Source of the DNA: a bacterium
GTDB lineage: Bacteria > Bacteroidota > Bacteroidia > Chitinophagales > Saprospiraceae
Direction of reading: 5' to 3'
Assembly: GCA_024742755.1 (NCBI GenBank)
Contig: JANSXW010000012.1
Location: forward strand, 1 to 64,000
Length of the DNA: 64,000 nucleotides
Positions 10,391 to 20,699 of the stretch are shown in pieces (positions within the stretch are counted from its first letter, which is position 1; the number at the start of each line of letters is the position of its first letter). The notes below the pieces were generated by a model. That model was given only the letters and a program-made list of their open reading frames with translations, made no database searches and was not told the origin of the DNA. Both the position numbers and the translations under genes were made by a program.

Positions 10391-10970
10391 AGCGTTTGAT
10401 GACCCGGGCCGGGTTGCCCACCGCTACGGAGAAGGGGGGGATGTCTTTGGTAACCACACTGCCCGCACCTACCTGTACGCGCTTGCCGATGCGCACACCA
10501 GCCACTACCACGGAGTTGGCGCCAATGTGGGCCTCCTCCTCAATGATCACCGGTTTGATGTCCAAAGGTTGCACGCTGGAGTTTTTGGAACCATCCTGGT
10601 AGCCATGGTTGAAGCCCGAGATGAAGACATGCTGACCCAATCCTGAGCCATTGCCCATCGTAACCGGGCCGATGACCACGCTTCCGATCCCAATACGCAC
10701 CCGATTGCCCATGAGGACATCGCCGGAGCCGTTGTTGACGGTCGTGAAATCCTCAATGGTGGTAAGGTCGCCAATCTCGAAGCGGTTCCAGGGGAATACG
10801 TCTATGCGGGAACGCCGGCGTATGGTAGAGCCTTTGCCGCGTTTGTGGAAAAAGCGGTTCAGAATGTTGCGCACCCACCACCGCGGACGGGGGTTGCGGT
10901 TGGGCGTGATGAGCCAAAGGGCAAACGCTTTGGTTTTGGGGTTGGATTTGATTTTGGAAATGAAACTCAT
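10356..10970 (-). CDS. Left-handed beta-helix (hexapeptide) acyltransferase
   Basis: Hexapeptide repeats (VRIGIGSVVIGPVTMGNGSGLGQHVFISG...IEEEAHIGANSVVVAGVRIGKRVQVGAGSVVTKDIPP). Confidence 0.92.
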   Translation of the reverse strand: MSFISKIKSNPKTKAFALWLITPNRNPRPRWWVRNILNRFFHKRGKGSTIRRRSRIDVFPWNRFEIGDLTTIEDFTTVNNGSGDVLMGNRVRIGIGSVVIGPVTMGNGSGLGQHVFISGFNHGYQDGSKNSSVQPLDIKPVIIEEEAHIGANSVVVAGVRIGKRVQVGAGSVVTKDIPPFSVAVGNPARVIKRFNQETGQWERV

Positions 10971-11142
10971 GGCCGTTTTGTTTGCTGAAGGGGTTACAGA
11001 TCATTCGGGTAGACGGAGCAGGGCGAGGTCGTTTTTCCTGAATTTTGCAACAGAGACAACCGAGTTGCTATCATTGCCCAAACCGTGGGGCAAATACCTG
11101 TCCTCCTGATGTCTTGAGCCCGAATGTGCATATTGTATTGGT

Positions 11143-12348
11143 CTAAGTTGTGGTCGCGGCTGCCTTTTCCCGGCATAGCTCGGTCAGCAATTGATCAAAC
11201 TCCGTTGCTTTGGCTGGCCAGCTGTTTTTTTGGGCAAAGGCAGTCCGCTCTTTAATTTGCTCAGTGCTGTCGTAGGCAATGGCTTCCCGAAGCGCAGCCG
11301 TAAAGGCTTCAGGGGAATCCGTTTGCGAAGCATAGCCTTTAAACTCCGGCAGGCCTGCAAAGGCGGTCATGACCACCGGCACGCCCACCGCCAGGTATTC
11401 ATTGATCTTTAGTGGGTAAATGCTGCGGTTGATGTCATTGACCAGATAGGGAATAATGCCGACCTCGCAATTGGACATCAGTGCCGGGACCTCATCGGGG
11501 CGTACAGGCGGGCGGAAGGCCGTGTTGGGGTAAGGCTCCAAACGGTCGCGGACGGCCTCATTGCGCAGGCTGCCCACAAATTCAAATTCGAAATCCGGCA
11601 GTGCTTTGACGGCATGCTCTACGGTGTCAATATCGAACCGGTGGTCCATACTGCCAAGGTAGCCGACTTTCGGGCGGTTGCCGTAGTCTCGCAGCGCCTG
11701 CCTGGCGAAGGGCTGGAAGAGGGCATAGTCTACGCCGTTTTTGACGGTGTAGGTAGCCGGGTTGCGGGGCTGTTTCTCCTGCCGTATAAAATCAGAACTG
11801 GCGATAATGGCATCCACCGCTTCAGAAAAACGCCGGTCTCTGGCAAAAATGCGTTGCCCGTGCCGGCGGGTGCCAATGCCATCGTAGCAGTAGTAAACGT
11901 TGAGCTGCTCGTCCAGCTTTCCAATCATGGGCAGGCCATAGAAAGGGTTGTAGGCCGTGACCACGATGGCGTTTTCAAACCCCAGCTGCCGCATCGCCCG
12001 CCGGACGGTCTGCCGGTAGCGGCGGGCATTGCGCTGGAAAAGAACTTCAAAGATGGCATCGACAGGGATGAAATCCACCGGCAAGACCGGAGGCACCACC
12101 AGGTGGTGGACCCTCGTGCCATAAGCGGTTTCGATCGCTTGTATCCGCGGCTCCAGGCCCAGCATACGCTTTACAGGCGCCTGCTGCCGCCCCAGCCAGG
12201 TCATGACCACGTCCTTCACTGTAAAGGGGTACTCCACAAAGAGGACCTCCCGTTCCCTTGCGAGCAGCGACATGAGCTGTACCGTAGATTTGGTATAGGC
12301 TCCGTGCCAGGTGGTGTTCGATATGCAAACAATGGGTGCCTTCTTCAT
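11143..12348 (-). CDS. Glycosyltransferase (GT4/GT1-like)
   Basis: KVGYLGSMDHRFDIDTVEHAVKALPDFEFEFVG, YPLKINEYLAVGVPVVMTAFAGLPEF. Confidence 0.88.
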   Translation of the reverse strand: MKKAPIVCISNTTWHGAYTKSTVQLMSLLAREREVLFVEYPFTVKDVVMTWLGRQQAPVKRMLGLEPRIQAIETAYGTRVHHLVVPPVLPVDFIPVDAIFEVLFQRNARRYRQTVRRAMRQLGFENAIVVTAYNPFYGLPMIGKLDEQLNVYYCYDGIGTRRHGQRIFARDRRFSEAVDAIIASSDFIRQEKQPRNPATYTVKNGVDYALFQPFARQALRDYGNRPKVGYLGSMDHRFDIDTVEHAVKALPDFEFEFVGSLRNEAVRDRLEPYPNTAFRPPVRPDEVPALMSNCEVGIIPYLVNDINRSIYPLKINEYLAVGVPVVMTAFAGLPEFKGYASQTDSPEAFTAALREAIAYDSTEQIKERTAFAQKNSWPAKATEFDQLLTELCREKAAATTT

Positions 12349-13499
12349 GCCACGGTGGTTTTTTGATGGATACCCTGGTACAATTCCAGCACTTGTTCGG
12401 CCATAGCGCGCCAGGAAAACTGTGCGGCCCGCTTTGGGCCCCGTTCGCTAAGCGATTGATAAAGGGCTTCGTCACTCAGCAACTGTTCTATCGCTGCGGT
12501 GATTTCAGCGGGTTGGAAAGGGTCAACCAATAAGGCGTCCCCCCCTGCTACCTCCGGCATCGATGAAGTGTTGGAGGTGATGACCGGCACGCCACAAGCC
12601 ATGCCTTCCAGAATTGGTATGCCGAAACTCTCCCGAAGAGACGGGTACAGGAATAGCTCCGCCTGACTAATGATCGCTGGGAGTTCCGGATTTGGGACAT
12701 AACCCGTCAGGTGGATATACGCCCGGAGCCCGGGGTGCCCGATATCCCGCAGGATCTGCTGTAGTTTAGCTTCTTCGTAATCGAGCATGACCAGGTAGTA
12801 GGGCGCCTCCTGCCGGGCGTTAAAGTCGGCAAATGCCCTGAGCACGCCGGGGGTGTTCTTTTTCGGGGCGGTATTGCCCAGGAAAAAGAGGAAACGCTCC
12901 GGCAGACGGTACTTTTCCCGCGCATTCAGGAGCTGGTCAGGATCGGTAACTTTCCGGAAATGCGGGCTCACGCCGTTGTATACTGCGGTCAGCTTACCGG
13001 GTTGGAGCCCGAAAAACGCATTGATCCGGTCTTTTTCAAAGTTGGAGACGGTAATGACGCATTGGCTGCGCCGCAGGACCGGGGGCACCACAAAACGGCG
13101 GTACACATTGCCCAGCCGCTGATACCAGGTGCTGCCTGTTTCGAAGAGGCTGAGCTTTTCCATGTAGATGATATCGTGAAGGGTGATCATCAGGGGCACC
13201 CGGGAGCGGAGCGGGGCTGTGTTGCTGGTGCAGTGCAGCAGGTCGCAGCCAGCCTTTCTGGCAGCCCGGGGCAGCGCCCATTGTTCCCAAACCGGATACC
13301 CCCCGGGGGCAGATAGTTCCACGATCTTAAAATTGGGGGCTTCAGGGATACAAGTATTGTCTTCATCCGGTTTGACGAAGATGATGTATTCGTTTGCCTG
13401 GTCGATCTCCTGAAGGTTTTTGATAAGTTCCAGAGCCACCATGTCCATCCCATGTTTTTTGGGGCGGAACAGCCGTTGGCCTTCTATACCGATTCTCAT
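12345..13499 (-). CDS. Glycosyltransferase family 4
   Basis: FLFFLGNTAPKKNTPGVLRAFADF, ELFLYPSLRESFGIPILEGMACGVPVITSNTSSMPEVAGGDALLVDP. Confidence 0.95.
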   Translation of the reverse strand: MRIGIEGQRLFRPKKHGMDMVALELIKNLQEIDQANEYIIFVKPDEDNTCIPEAPNFKIVELSAPGGYPVWEQWALPRAARKAGCDLLHCTSNTAPLRSRVPLMITLHDIIYMEKLSLFETGSTWYQRLGNVYRRFVVPPVLRRSQCVITVSNFEKDRINAFFGLQPGKLTAVYNGVSPHFRKVTDPDQLLNAREKYRLPERFLFFLGNTAPKKNTPGVLRAFADFNARQEAPYYLVMLDYEEAKLQQILRDIGHPGLRAYIHLTGYVPNPELPAIISQAELFLYPSLRESFGIPILEGMACGVPVITSNTSSMPEVAGGDALLVDPFQPAEITAAIEQLLSDEALYQSLSERGPKRAAQFSWRAMAEQVLELYQGIHQKTTVA

Positions 13500-14716
13500 G
13501 CCTTTGGAGTTTTGTCTTCAATGGTGCCATGCTGAGTGTGGATGAACTTTTTGTTGGCGCCCCTGAGTTTGAAGAGCGACAGGAACATCAGCGCGAAGGC
13601 ACGCGGAAGGGTGAACAATGCCTTGAGGGTGTCAAGGTTGTAGAATTTGCGGGGGACTGCCAGGGCCATGCCCACATAGGTCAGCAGCAGCGGCCACTGC
13701 CATTCCCGAAAGGATAATGCCAGCCAGGGAGCCTCCGGAAACAACCAGCTAAGGAGCAGGTAACCGCCTCCCAGTATGGTCACCATGCCCAGGAGGAGTA
13801 CCCGGGGCGGAGAAATCATCTGGTACACCTTATCGGCAAAATCTATATTGCCCCGCAGGAGGCCGCCGAGGCCCGCCCCCGCATAACGCCGGAAGTAGAT
13901 GAGCTGAGCCGAGAGCCACCGCCGCCGCTGATTGGCAAATACCTCTGACTTTTGCACTTTCTCATCCAGCACGATGGCATCCGGCAGGTACTCTATGGTC
14001 TGCCGGTCGCGCAGCAGTTTGAGCTCCAGTTCTTTGTCGAAGCCTCCCACGGCCTTTACATTCGCCATGGTTTCCTTGAAAAAGGCATAGTCGAACGCCA
14101 TGCCGGAGCCAATGAGTGCAGAGGACAATCCCAGCACCCGGTGCCCTTTGCGGAAAATCTGGTTGTTGACCTCCTCGCTTACCGCATCCAAAATAGCGAA
14201 AGGGGTATTGAGGTTTTTGGCCGCCCGGTGCCCCTGTACAATCCAGTAGCCCCGGTCAAAGGCGTCGTTGACTTTGGTCAGGAAGCTGCGCTCCATGAGG
14301 TTGTCGGCATCCAGCACCAGCGCAATGTCATAGCCATCGCCGATGGTCGCCATAGCACGGTTGAGGGCTTTGGACTTGGTGCTTTTCTCGAAAGAGACTT
14401 CCACCAACCGTATGGGGAGCTCGCGGAGGGCGGCAAGCGTCTGTGGCTGAAAGGAATCGGCAATGACGACCACGTCGTACTGCCCGGTGGGGTAGTCCTG
14501 TTCCAATGCATCTTTCGCTACTTCCACAATGACGGCATCTTCTTTGTAACCCGGGATGAGCACGGCTATTTTTCGGGGGGTGGACGTCGCAGCCGGCTTA
14601 GGGCGATAGGGCAGGAGGCTGGCCAGCGCAAACAGGAAAACATAGGCGGCCGCAAACCCAAAGTAAATCAGGAGTGCCCATTCCAGGGCCGATGTAAGGT
14701 AAAATAAGTAGTCCAT
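13496..14716 (-). CDS. Glycosyltransferase family 2
   Basis: IAVLIPGYKEDAVIVEVAKDALEQDYP, ALVLDADNLMERSFL, QRRRWLSAQ. Confidence 0.93.
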   Translation of the reverse strand: MDYLFYLTSALEWALLIYFGFAAAYVFLFALASLLPYRPKPAATSTPRKIAVLIPGYKEDAVIVEVAKDALEQDYPTGQYDVVVIADSFQPQTLAALRELPIRLVEVSFEKSTKSKALNRAMATIGDGYDIALVLDADNLMERSFLTKVNDAFDRGYWIVQGHRAAKNLNTPFAILDAVSEEVNNQIFRKGHRVLGLSSALIGSGMAFDYAFFKETMANVKAVGGFDKELELKLLRDRQTIEYLPDAIVLDEKVQKSEVFANQRRRWLSAQLIYFRRYAGAGLGGLLRGNIDFADKVYQMISPPRVLLLGMVTILGGGYLLLSWLFPEAPWLALSFREWQWPLLLTYVGMALAVPRKFYNLDTLKALFTLPRAFALMFLSLFKLRGANKKFIHTQHGTIEDKTPKA

Positions 14717-14728
14717 GGTTCGTTGTGT

Positions 14729-15628
14729 TTAAGTTCGGGCTGTTGCCGGGTGATGAAGATTCCAGGTGATGCCCCGCCAATAGGCCGACAAGTGCTCCCA
14801 CTGCCGTTGCAGCAAAAAAGTAAGGGTGTTTTTCGGAATAGAGATCAGGCAGAGGTACAGTACGCTAAAGAGCAAATGCAGGCGGCTGAAGTTGCGCCGG
14901 GCATAGAGCACCCGGTTGCGGGTCAGGTAGTAGGTCTTGAGCGGGCTGTTCTTGCCGGTGGAAATTGATTCCTTGTGCAAAATGTAGGAAGCCGGTTGGT
15001 AATACGCCTCGTACCCTGCCCGGCGGATCATCGCTGCCCAATCGTGCTCCTCGTAGTACAGGAAGTAGCCCTCAGGCATCTTGCCAATTTCATCGACAAT
15101 CCGCCGGGGCACCATCATGGCTGCGCCGTGAATAGACTCCGTTGGCCCGGCGGTATCGTAATCCGGCCCATCGGGTTGCCGGTAGCCAATACTGTTGTTG
15201 CGGATGGTCCACGGGTTCATCGGTGTGTAGCCCGCATACTGAATCAGGCTGGGGTCCCAGTGAAATTTAATCTTAGGGCTGATGATGCCGATATTCGGGT
15301 GCTGCTGCAGGGTCGTTACGAGCGGCTCCAGAATGCCGGGCGGGACTTCGGTGTCGTTATTGATAAAGAACAGGAACTCCCCCTTTGCCGCATCAATGCC
15401 CAGGTTGTTGCCACCGGCGAAGCCCAGATTTTCAGGGCTCTTGATGAGACGTACCTCCGGGAAGGCTTTTTTAATGCAGTCAGGGTTGTCATTGGGCGAT
15501 GCGTTGTCCACCACGATGACCTCCACTGAAGGGTAGGTGAGGGCACGCAGGGACTCCAGCAACTCGAGCGTGACGCCGGACTCGTTGTAGTTGATCGTGA
15601 TAATGGAAACTAGTGGTTGTGCATACAT
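14729..15628 (-). CDS. Glycosyltransferase family 2 (rhamnosyltransferase-like)
   Basis: VSIITINYNESGVTLELLESLRALTYPSVEVIVVDNASPND, FLFFINNDTEVPPG. Confidence 0.94.
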   Translation of the reverse strand: MYAQPLVSIITINYNESGVTLELLESLRALTYPSVEVIVVDNASPNDNPDCIKKAFPEVRLIKSPENLGFAGGNNLGIDAAKGEFLFFINNDTEVPPGILEPLVTTLQQHPNIGIISPKIKFHWDPSLIQYAGYTPMNPWTIRNNSIGYRQPDGPDYDTAGPTESIHGAAMMVPRRIVDEIGKMPEGYFLYYEEHDWAAMIRRAGYEAYYQPASYILHKESISTGKNSPLKTYYLTRNRVLYARRNFSRLHLLFSVLYLCLISIPKNTLTFLLQRQWEHLSAYWRGITWNLHHPATART

Positions 15629-15642
15629 GTCTCGTTGGGGTT

Positions 15643-17118
15643 TTAAGGATCTGCTGTTTGTGTTGCATTTTCGGCCTGGGCTTCTTCATCCATTCTGGTG
15701 GAAAGGAACATGAAGGCCATGCTGGCGTAAATCATGGGCCCGGTGGGGAATTGCCCCAGCACGCCATTGCCATAGGAAGCGACCATGACGCCAAACATGC
15801 CGCAAGCCATCGCCGTGGTGGTCCCGCGTATCCAGTCGTCCCTGATTTTGAACATCGCCAGGTAACAGGCCTTGCCCAGGATATAAAACAGCACGCCGAG
15901 GTGCAAAAACAGGCCTACTATGCCCAGCTCCGCCCAAATCATCACATACCAGCTGTCGGTAGGGGTATTGGCCAGGAAGGTATTAGGGCTAAACCGGCGG
16001 CCCCAGTTGCCCGAGGAGCCGATGCCCCCTCCTATGGGCCGGGAAGCCAGATAGCTTTTGAGCTTCCGTTGGTTTTCCAGCCGTACCTGAAGGGATTTGT
16101 CCTCCGGGTCGAAGGCCGTGCGCATACGCCTGATCTGATCCACATTATTGCCAATCGTCGTGTACTTGAAGAAGCCAATGAAGGCAATCCCCAAAATCGC
16201 GCCGATGACCATCACATAAATGTTCTTTTTGAGGACAAAGTAGAGGGCGCCTCCCATAATCGGTACCGCAATCGCGCCGCGCGTACCGGAAATGAACATG
16301 CCGTAAATGCCGCCGAGCGCCACTACGATGTAGAAGACCCGGAGCCAGAAATTCCGGTTTTGGGCCAGCGCGAGTATGCCGAATACCACCCCTGCGTGTG
16401 CCTGAGCGCCTCCAAACTGGCCCGCATCAGAATAAAAGGAGAAGACCCTTAGCTTGCCAAACAGGATGTGGGTCTCGGCCGCGCCTTTGTCCAGCCAGGC
16501 CTGCTCAAAGGGGTCGGGGCCTAAAATCAGTTGTTGGGCACCTTTCAAAGTCCCCAAAAAAGACATAATCCCCCAAATGATGAAGAAGCCATGCATGTGC
16601 TTCTGCTTATCAAAGATGATCAGGATGAGCGGGATGATCAGCAGCATGTAAAGCCCCAGCCCGCGCATGGCGTAAAACCAGGCGGCCCGGCTGGCTGCTT
16701 CCGGATTGACAATTTGGAATAACAAATACCCATACCAGATGAAGGCGACCAGGGTGATGTCGCTTTTAGCTTTTTCCCAGGGCACGTCCTTATGAAAGGT
16801 TTTGAAGAACAGCGAGCCGTACATGAGGAAAAGCACCCCGTCAATCGTCAGCCCCCACTGAGCGGGCACATACCGGCTGGCTCCCAGAATGACAAATGCC
16901 TGGAAGAAAAGGGTGTAAAACCCAATTTGGGGGTAAAGCATGACCGCAAGGACAAACGAGATGACAATCGGCAGAGCAATGCCCAGAATCCCAATCGATA
17001 ACCCTTTAGTGGCGAGCCCATAGGCCATGACCAGTTGTACCCCCAACATGATCAGCACCGGGACAGGCTTTTGCAGCCACCCGGCGCCACTCGCTTTTTT
17101 GTAGACCTCGCTGCTCAT
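15643..17118 (-). CDS. O-antigen ligase/polymerase-like (Wzy-type) membrane protein
   Basis: Polytopic; ISGTRGAIAVPIMGG and GGGIGSSGNWGRRFSPNTFLANTPTDSWYVMIWAELGIVGLFLHL. Confidence 0.85.
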   Translation of the reverse strand: MSSEVYKKASGAGWLQKPVPVLIMLGVQLVMAYGLATKGLSIGILGIALPIVISFVLAVMLYPQIGFYTLFFQAFVILGASRYVPAQWGLTIDGVLFLMYGSLFFKTFHKDVPWEKAKSDITLVAFIWYGYLLFQIVNPEAASRAAWFYAMRGLGLYMLLIIPLILIIFDKQKHMHGFFIIWGIMSFLGTLKGAQQLILGPDPFEQAWLDKGAAETHILFGKLRVFSFYSDAGQFGGAQAHAGVVFGILALAQNRNFWLRVFYIVVALGGIYGMFISGTRGAIAVPIMGGALYFVLKKNIYVMVIGAILGIAFIGFFKYTTIGNNVDQIRRMRTAFDPEDKSLQVRLENQRKLKSYLASRPIGGGIGSSGNWGRRFSPNTFLANTPTDSWYVMIWAELGIVGLFLHLGVLFYILGKACYLAMFKIRDDWIRGTTTAMACGMFGVMVASYGNGVLGQFPTGPMIYASMAFMFLSTRMDEEAQAENATQTADP

Positions 17119-18467
17119 ACGGCCAAAAAGCTTTTGAGGTTCTTAAAAAAGGCGAGCCCTTCGGTCCAGATGTGCCTGGATTGTACCTGCAGCTCCCTCT
17201 TCAACTCCCGCATGCCGATGGCAATACCAATGATGGTGAACACGATGGTCCCGACCGCTACCACCTCCAGGGACTGGAAGACAAAAACGCCAATGAGGTC
17301 AATCATGACGTTGGCGACCGTCATGACCACCACCTTGTGCAGGTTTACTCTGGGGCGGTTGATGCTATCCAGGGCAACGCCAGAGAAGCGGTCAATGGGC
17401 AACAGTAGTGTATAAAGCGTAAAAATCCGGAAAATCAAAGTGACCTGTGGGAGGCTGTCCGCGTAATTGCTGCCGCCCAGGAAGAGCACCAATGGCTCAG
17501 CCAGCAAAAAGCAGAGGATCGCTACCGGTATAAAGAGCAAGGTTACTGCACCGGTATAGCCGTAGAAGGTTTTGCGCACCCCTTCCATATCCTCCTCGTG
17601 ATACCGTTTGGCCATTCGCGGGTAAGCGGTCATGGTGAAGCTGCGCAGGGGGATGCCAAGCAGGTCGGTCAGTTTGAGCGGAATGGCGTAGAGGGCTACC
17701 GCGGTAGAACCCATTATCGGGCTCAAGCCAATGATAAAGGTGTCTGCACTTTTGAGGAGGCTGGAGCCTACGAGTGTCCCCATAGAGTATTTGCCAAAGT
17801 CGATGAGTTCTTTTTGGATCGGTCGCGTGGCTTTGCCCAGGTAAGCCATCCCATCCCATTTGGCGAAAGCCGTCCACAGGCTGGCCAGCAGGTTGCATGC
17901 GAGATGGGCATAGAGGATTTCCATCAAACCCCACTTGAAATACAAACCATTGGCAGCCAGGAAAATGACAAAACTGCCCGTTGCCGCCAGGCGTACGTAC
18001 ATCATGCGGCGGAACTGCTGCTCGGCCTGGAAAAGGGACGTGGCGTTGTTCCAGTTCATGTTGAGCAGCGCCAGTATAGGGTACCACTGCAAAAACAGCA
18101 GGTAGCCCTGACTGATGTTCGTGCCCGACCAATACGCCCAAAGGGCGAGCGGCCAGCAAACGACCGCTACGGCACCCAGCAGCCAGAGGTTAATCCGGAA
18201 GCTCGTGCCCATGATTGCCCATTGCTGCTCTGCCGACGCTCCAGACAACAGCCGAACAGCTGAAGTCTTGGTCAGCCCAAACCGCAGCAGGTCGATAAAG
18301 GAAGCCAGGGCTACATAAAGCACCCAGTCTCCAAACGCAGCTTTGTCCAACTGACGGGCCAGCAGCATAAAGCTCGCCAGGCCAGCTGCCGCTACGGAGA
18401 CATTGCTGAGCAGAGAAGACATATTCTTCTCAAAAAGCACTTTTTTTATGATGGAAACGAGCCTCAT
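17115..18467 (-). CDS. Polysaccharide flippase (Wzx/MATE-like)
   Basis: About 12 TM segments; LLARQLDKAAFGDWVLYVALASFIDLLRFGL; ATGA overlap with neighbours. Confidence 0.88.
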   Translation of the reverse strand: MRLVSIIKKVLFEKNMSSLLSNVSVAAAGLASFMLLARQLDKAAFGDWVLYVALASFIDLLRFGLTKTSAVRLLSGASAEQQWAIMGTSFRINLWLLGAVAVVCWPLALWAYWSGTNISQGYLLFLQWYPILALLNMNWNNATSLFQAEQQFRRMMYVRLAATGSFVIFLAANGLYFKWGLMEILYAHLACNLLASLWTAFAKWDGMAYLGKATRPIQKELIDFGKYSMGTLVGSSLLKSADTFIIGLSPIMGSTAVALYAIPLKLTDLLGIPLRSFTMTAYPRMAKRYHEEDMEGVRKTFYGYTGAVTLLFIPVAILCFLLAEPLVLFLGGSNYADSLPQVTLIFRIFTLYTLLLPIDRFSGVALDSINRPRVNLHKVVVMTVANVMIDLIGVFVFQSLEVVAVGTIVFTIIGIAIGMRELKRELQVQSRHIWTEGLAFFKNLKSFLAV

Positions 18468-20695
18468 AATTTTCGTTTTGAGAAGAACCTAAGCCGAAGT
18501 ACATTTTTAATAAACCGCCGTACCCAGGTCCGCCGGCGAGGCAGGTCGCCCAGAACAGACTCCATTTCCAGGAGTTCCACACCATTGAGAATGACACTGG
18601 GCTCCGGCTGCGGCGCAATTTCCCGGAATACCTTCATGGCATTCCTGTCGGCTTCGCTCCAGGGGCGGTTGGCGCGGACCACCAGATAGATATGGTCTGC
18701 CTCATGAAAGAGCTTCACCGGGAAGGCCTTTGAGATGATCGGCGGGGCTTCCACAAAAATGAAGTCATAGGTGCTCAGCTGTTCGGGGCTGAGGCCCGGA
18801 TTGAGCTCGGAAAGCCGTTCTTTAGCGTACAGCTTACTGTCAGAAGGGAACACCCGATGGTCGTAGGCGCCTTCCTCCATGGGGCCGTCTTCGTTTTCAG
18901 GGGTGAGGAAGAGGGTGCGGTAGCCCATGCCGGCCAGTTTGTTGAGCAAGCGGTGCCCAATGAATGTCTTGCCGTCATTTTTCTGGGTGGAGATGAAAAA
19001 GTTGACGGAAGGGGCTTCGGGATTGGCCTCCTTTTCCCGGTCAGCGAAAGCCACATTGAGCAGGATCGCATCTGTAGCCCGGTCTTTCAGGTAGTCCACA
19101 TCAATGCGGCGGCTGCGGCGCACCAGTTTGGGGTATATAGCGGTGACCGGCAGCCCGATTTTCTTTTCTGCCCGGCGGGCATCCTTGATATTGGTATCCA
19201 GAAACTCCAAAAGCAGGATCGTGAAAGCCGTAAGCGCAAAGCCCATGACTCCCGCGGCCGCGATCAGGATTTTACGTTTACTGGCTTTGGGGATGAGCGG
19301 ATAGTAGGGCGGCTCTGCAATGGTATAGTTGGACTTCATCTCGATGCTCTGCTGCTTGAGCTTGGCCAGCCCCAGGCTGTGCAGGATGCTGAGGTATTCG
19401 CGTTCGGCTACGTCGATTTTGCGCTCCAGCCGCTTCATTTCGGCCCCGAGCGGGGAAAAGGTGGCGTAGAGTTCTTCAAATTCCTCCCGTTTTTCTTCAA
19501 ACACCTTGATCTGGGCTTCCTTGCGCTCGACCTCCATGACGGTGTTGAGCCAGTTGTCGAGGATAGAAGTTGAAGGCAGCCCGTTTTTGTCAATATCGGC
19601 ACGGTAGAGGGTGTCGATGACCGCGCCCAGCTTCCGTTCCAGGGAATCGGCTCTCAATTGAAGCTGATAAATCCTTTGGGCATTGGCTTCCCGTTTCAGG
19701 GAGTCTTCAGGCGGCGTGATTTCCAGCATGGCAATCTGGAAGTTTGTTTCGGCAATTTCGTCCCGGGTTGCCAGGACCGCCTGACTGGTCAACCGTTGCT
19801 TTTGGCGCAGCTCCATACGGCCTTCCAGGTTTTTGAGAATGGCCTTGGCGCCGTGGTAGTTGGTCAGGACGTTTTGGTACTCCAGTTCCGTATGTTCCCG
19901 CTGGGAAGCGATGTGCTTCGTCTGTTCGTAATAGTTGATGATGTTGTGGGTCTTGTTGAACGCCTGCATATTGCCTTCAGCTATGCGCAGTTCCTCCGCT
20001 GCGTGCTGGAGCTGGGCCTGAAAGTACTTGACGACCTCATCAGAGTTATTGACTTTGATCTCTGTATTGAAGACAGTAAAGACCTCCACCAGGATGCGCA
20101 GGGTATTCTGGCAAATGCCGGGGTCTTCGGTTTCGTACCCCAGTTCAATAAAATCGCTGTTGGAGAGCCGCTTGACCCATATTTTAGCACCGATTTTTTC
20201 ATAGCTGTAATCGGGGTGCCGGAGGTTGATCAGTTCGTGCAGGAAGTTTTCCGTACCTTGGTTCATGTAATCCCGGAACCGTTGCAGATTTCCGGCATAG
20301 TCACCGGGCTTAGCCAGTGCTTTTACATCCTCCGGCACAATCCTCAGCAGCGCATAGTATTTCTCCCGCCCGATAATCATGGGGTCAGGCTCCGTGAGGG
20401 TCATATGCTGCGCGAATAGCCGGAGCCCTACCTCGGACAGGGTGCGTTTGGACTCCACAATATTGATGAGGTTGTCGAAAGCGGTATTGGCAGCCCGGTA
20501 ATCGAAGCGCTGATTATCCAGTTCGATCGAAGCGCCAGAGGCAATACCTGTGTAAATTTTGACCGTGGAATAATAGGATTTAGCCTCATCCTGAGTTAAG
20601 TAAAAGACGAGGCCCGCCAGCAGCACCGGTACAATGATCAGCAGGTGCAGGTGCCTTAAAAAAAGCCGTACGAAATATAGCAGGTTAAATTTCAA
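18464..20695 (-). CDS. Wzz-type chain-length determinant fused to degenerate BY-kinase-like domain
   Basis: Two TMs flanking a coiled coil; C-terminal P-loop-like STQKNDGKTFIGHRLLNKLAGMGYRTLFL ... YDFIFVEAPPI. Confidence 0.85.
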   Translation of the reverse strand: MKFNLLYFVRLFLRHLHLLIIVPVLLAGLVFYLTQDEAKSYYSTVKIYTGIASGASIELDNQRFDYRAANTAFDNLINIVESKRTLSEVGLRLFAQHMTLTEPDPMIIGREKYYALLRIVPEDVKALAKPGDYAGNLQRFRDYMNQGTENFLHELINLRHPDYSYEKIGAKIWVKRLSNSDFIELGYETEDPGICQNTLRILVEVFTVFNTEIKVNNSDEVVKYFQAQLQHAAEELRIAEGNMQAFNKTHNIINYYEQTKHIASQREHTELEYQNVLTNYHGAKAILKNLEGRMELRQKQRLTSQAVLATRDEIAETNFQIAMLEITPPEDSLKREANAQRIYQLQLRADSLERKLGAVIDTLYRADIDKNGLPSTSILDNWLNTVMEVERKEAQIKVFEEKREEFEELYATFSPLGAEMKRLERKIDVAEREYLSILHSLGLAKLKQQSIEMKSNYTIAEPPYYPLIPKASKRKILIAAAGVMGFALTAFTILLLEFLDTNIKDARRAEKKIGLPVTAIYPKLVRRSRRIDVDYLKDRATDAILLNVAFADREKEANPEAPSVNFFISTQKNDGKTFIGHRLLNKLAGMGYRTLFLTPENEDGPMEEGAYDHRVFPSDSKLYAKERLSELNPGLSPEQLSTYDFIFVEAPPIISKAFPVKLFHEADHIYLVVRANRPWSEADRNAMKVFREIAPQPEPSVILNGVELLEMESVLGDLPRRRTWVRRFIKNVLRLRFFSKRKL

Positions 20696-20699
20696 GGCT

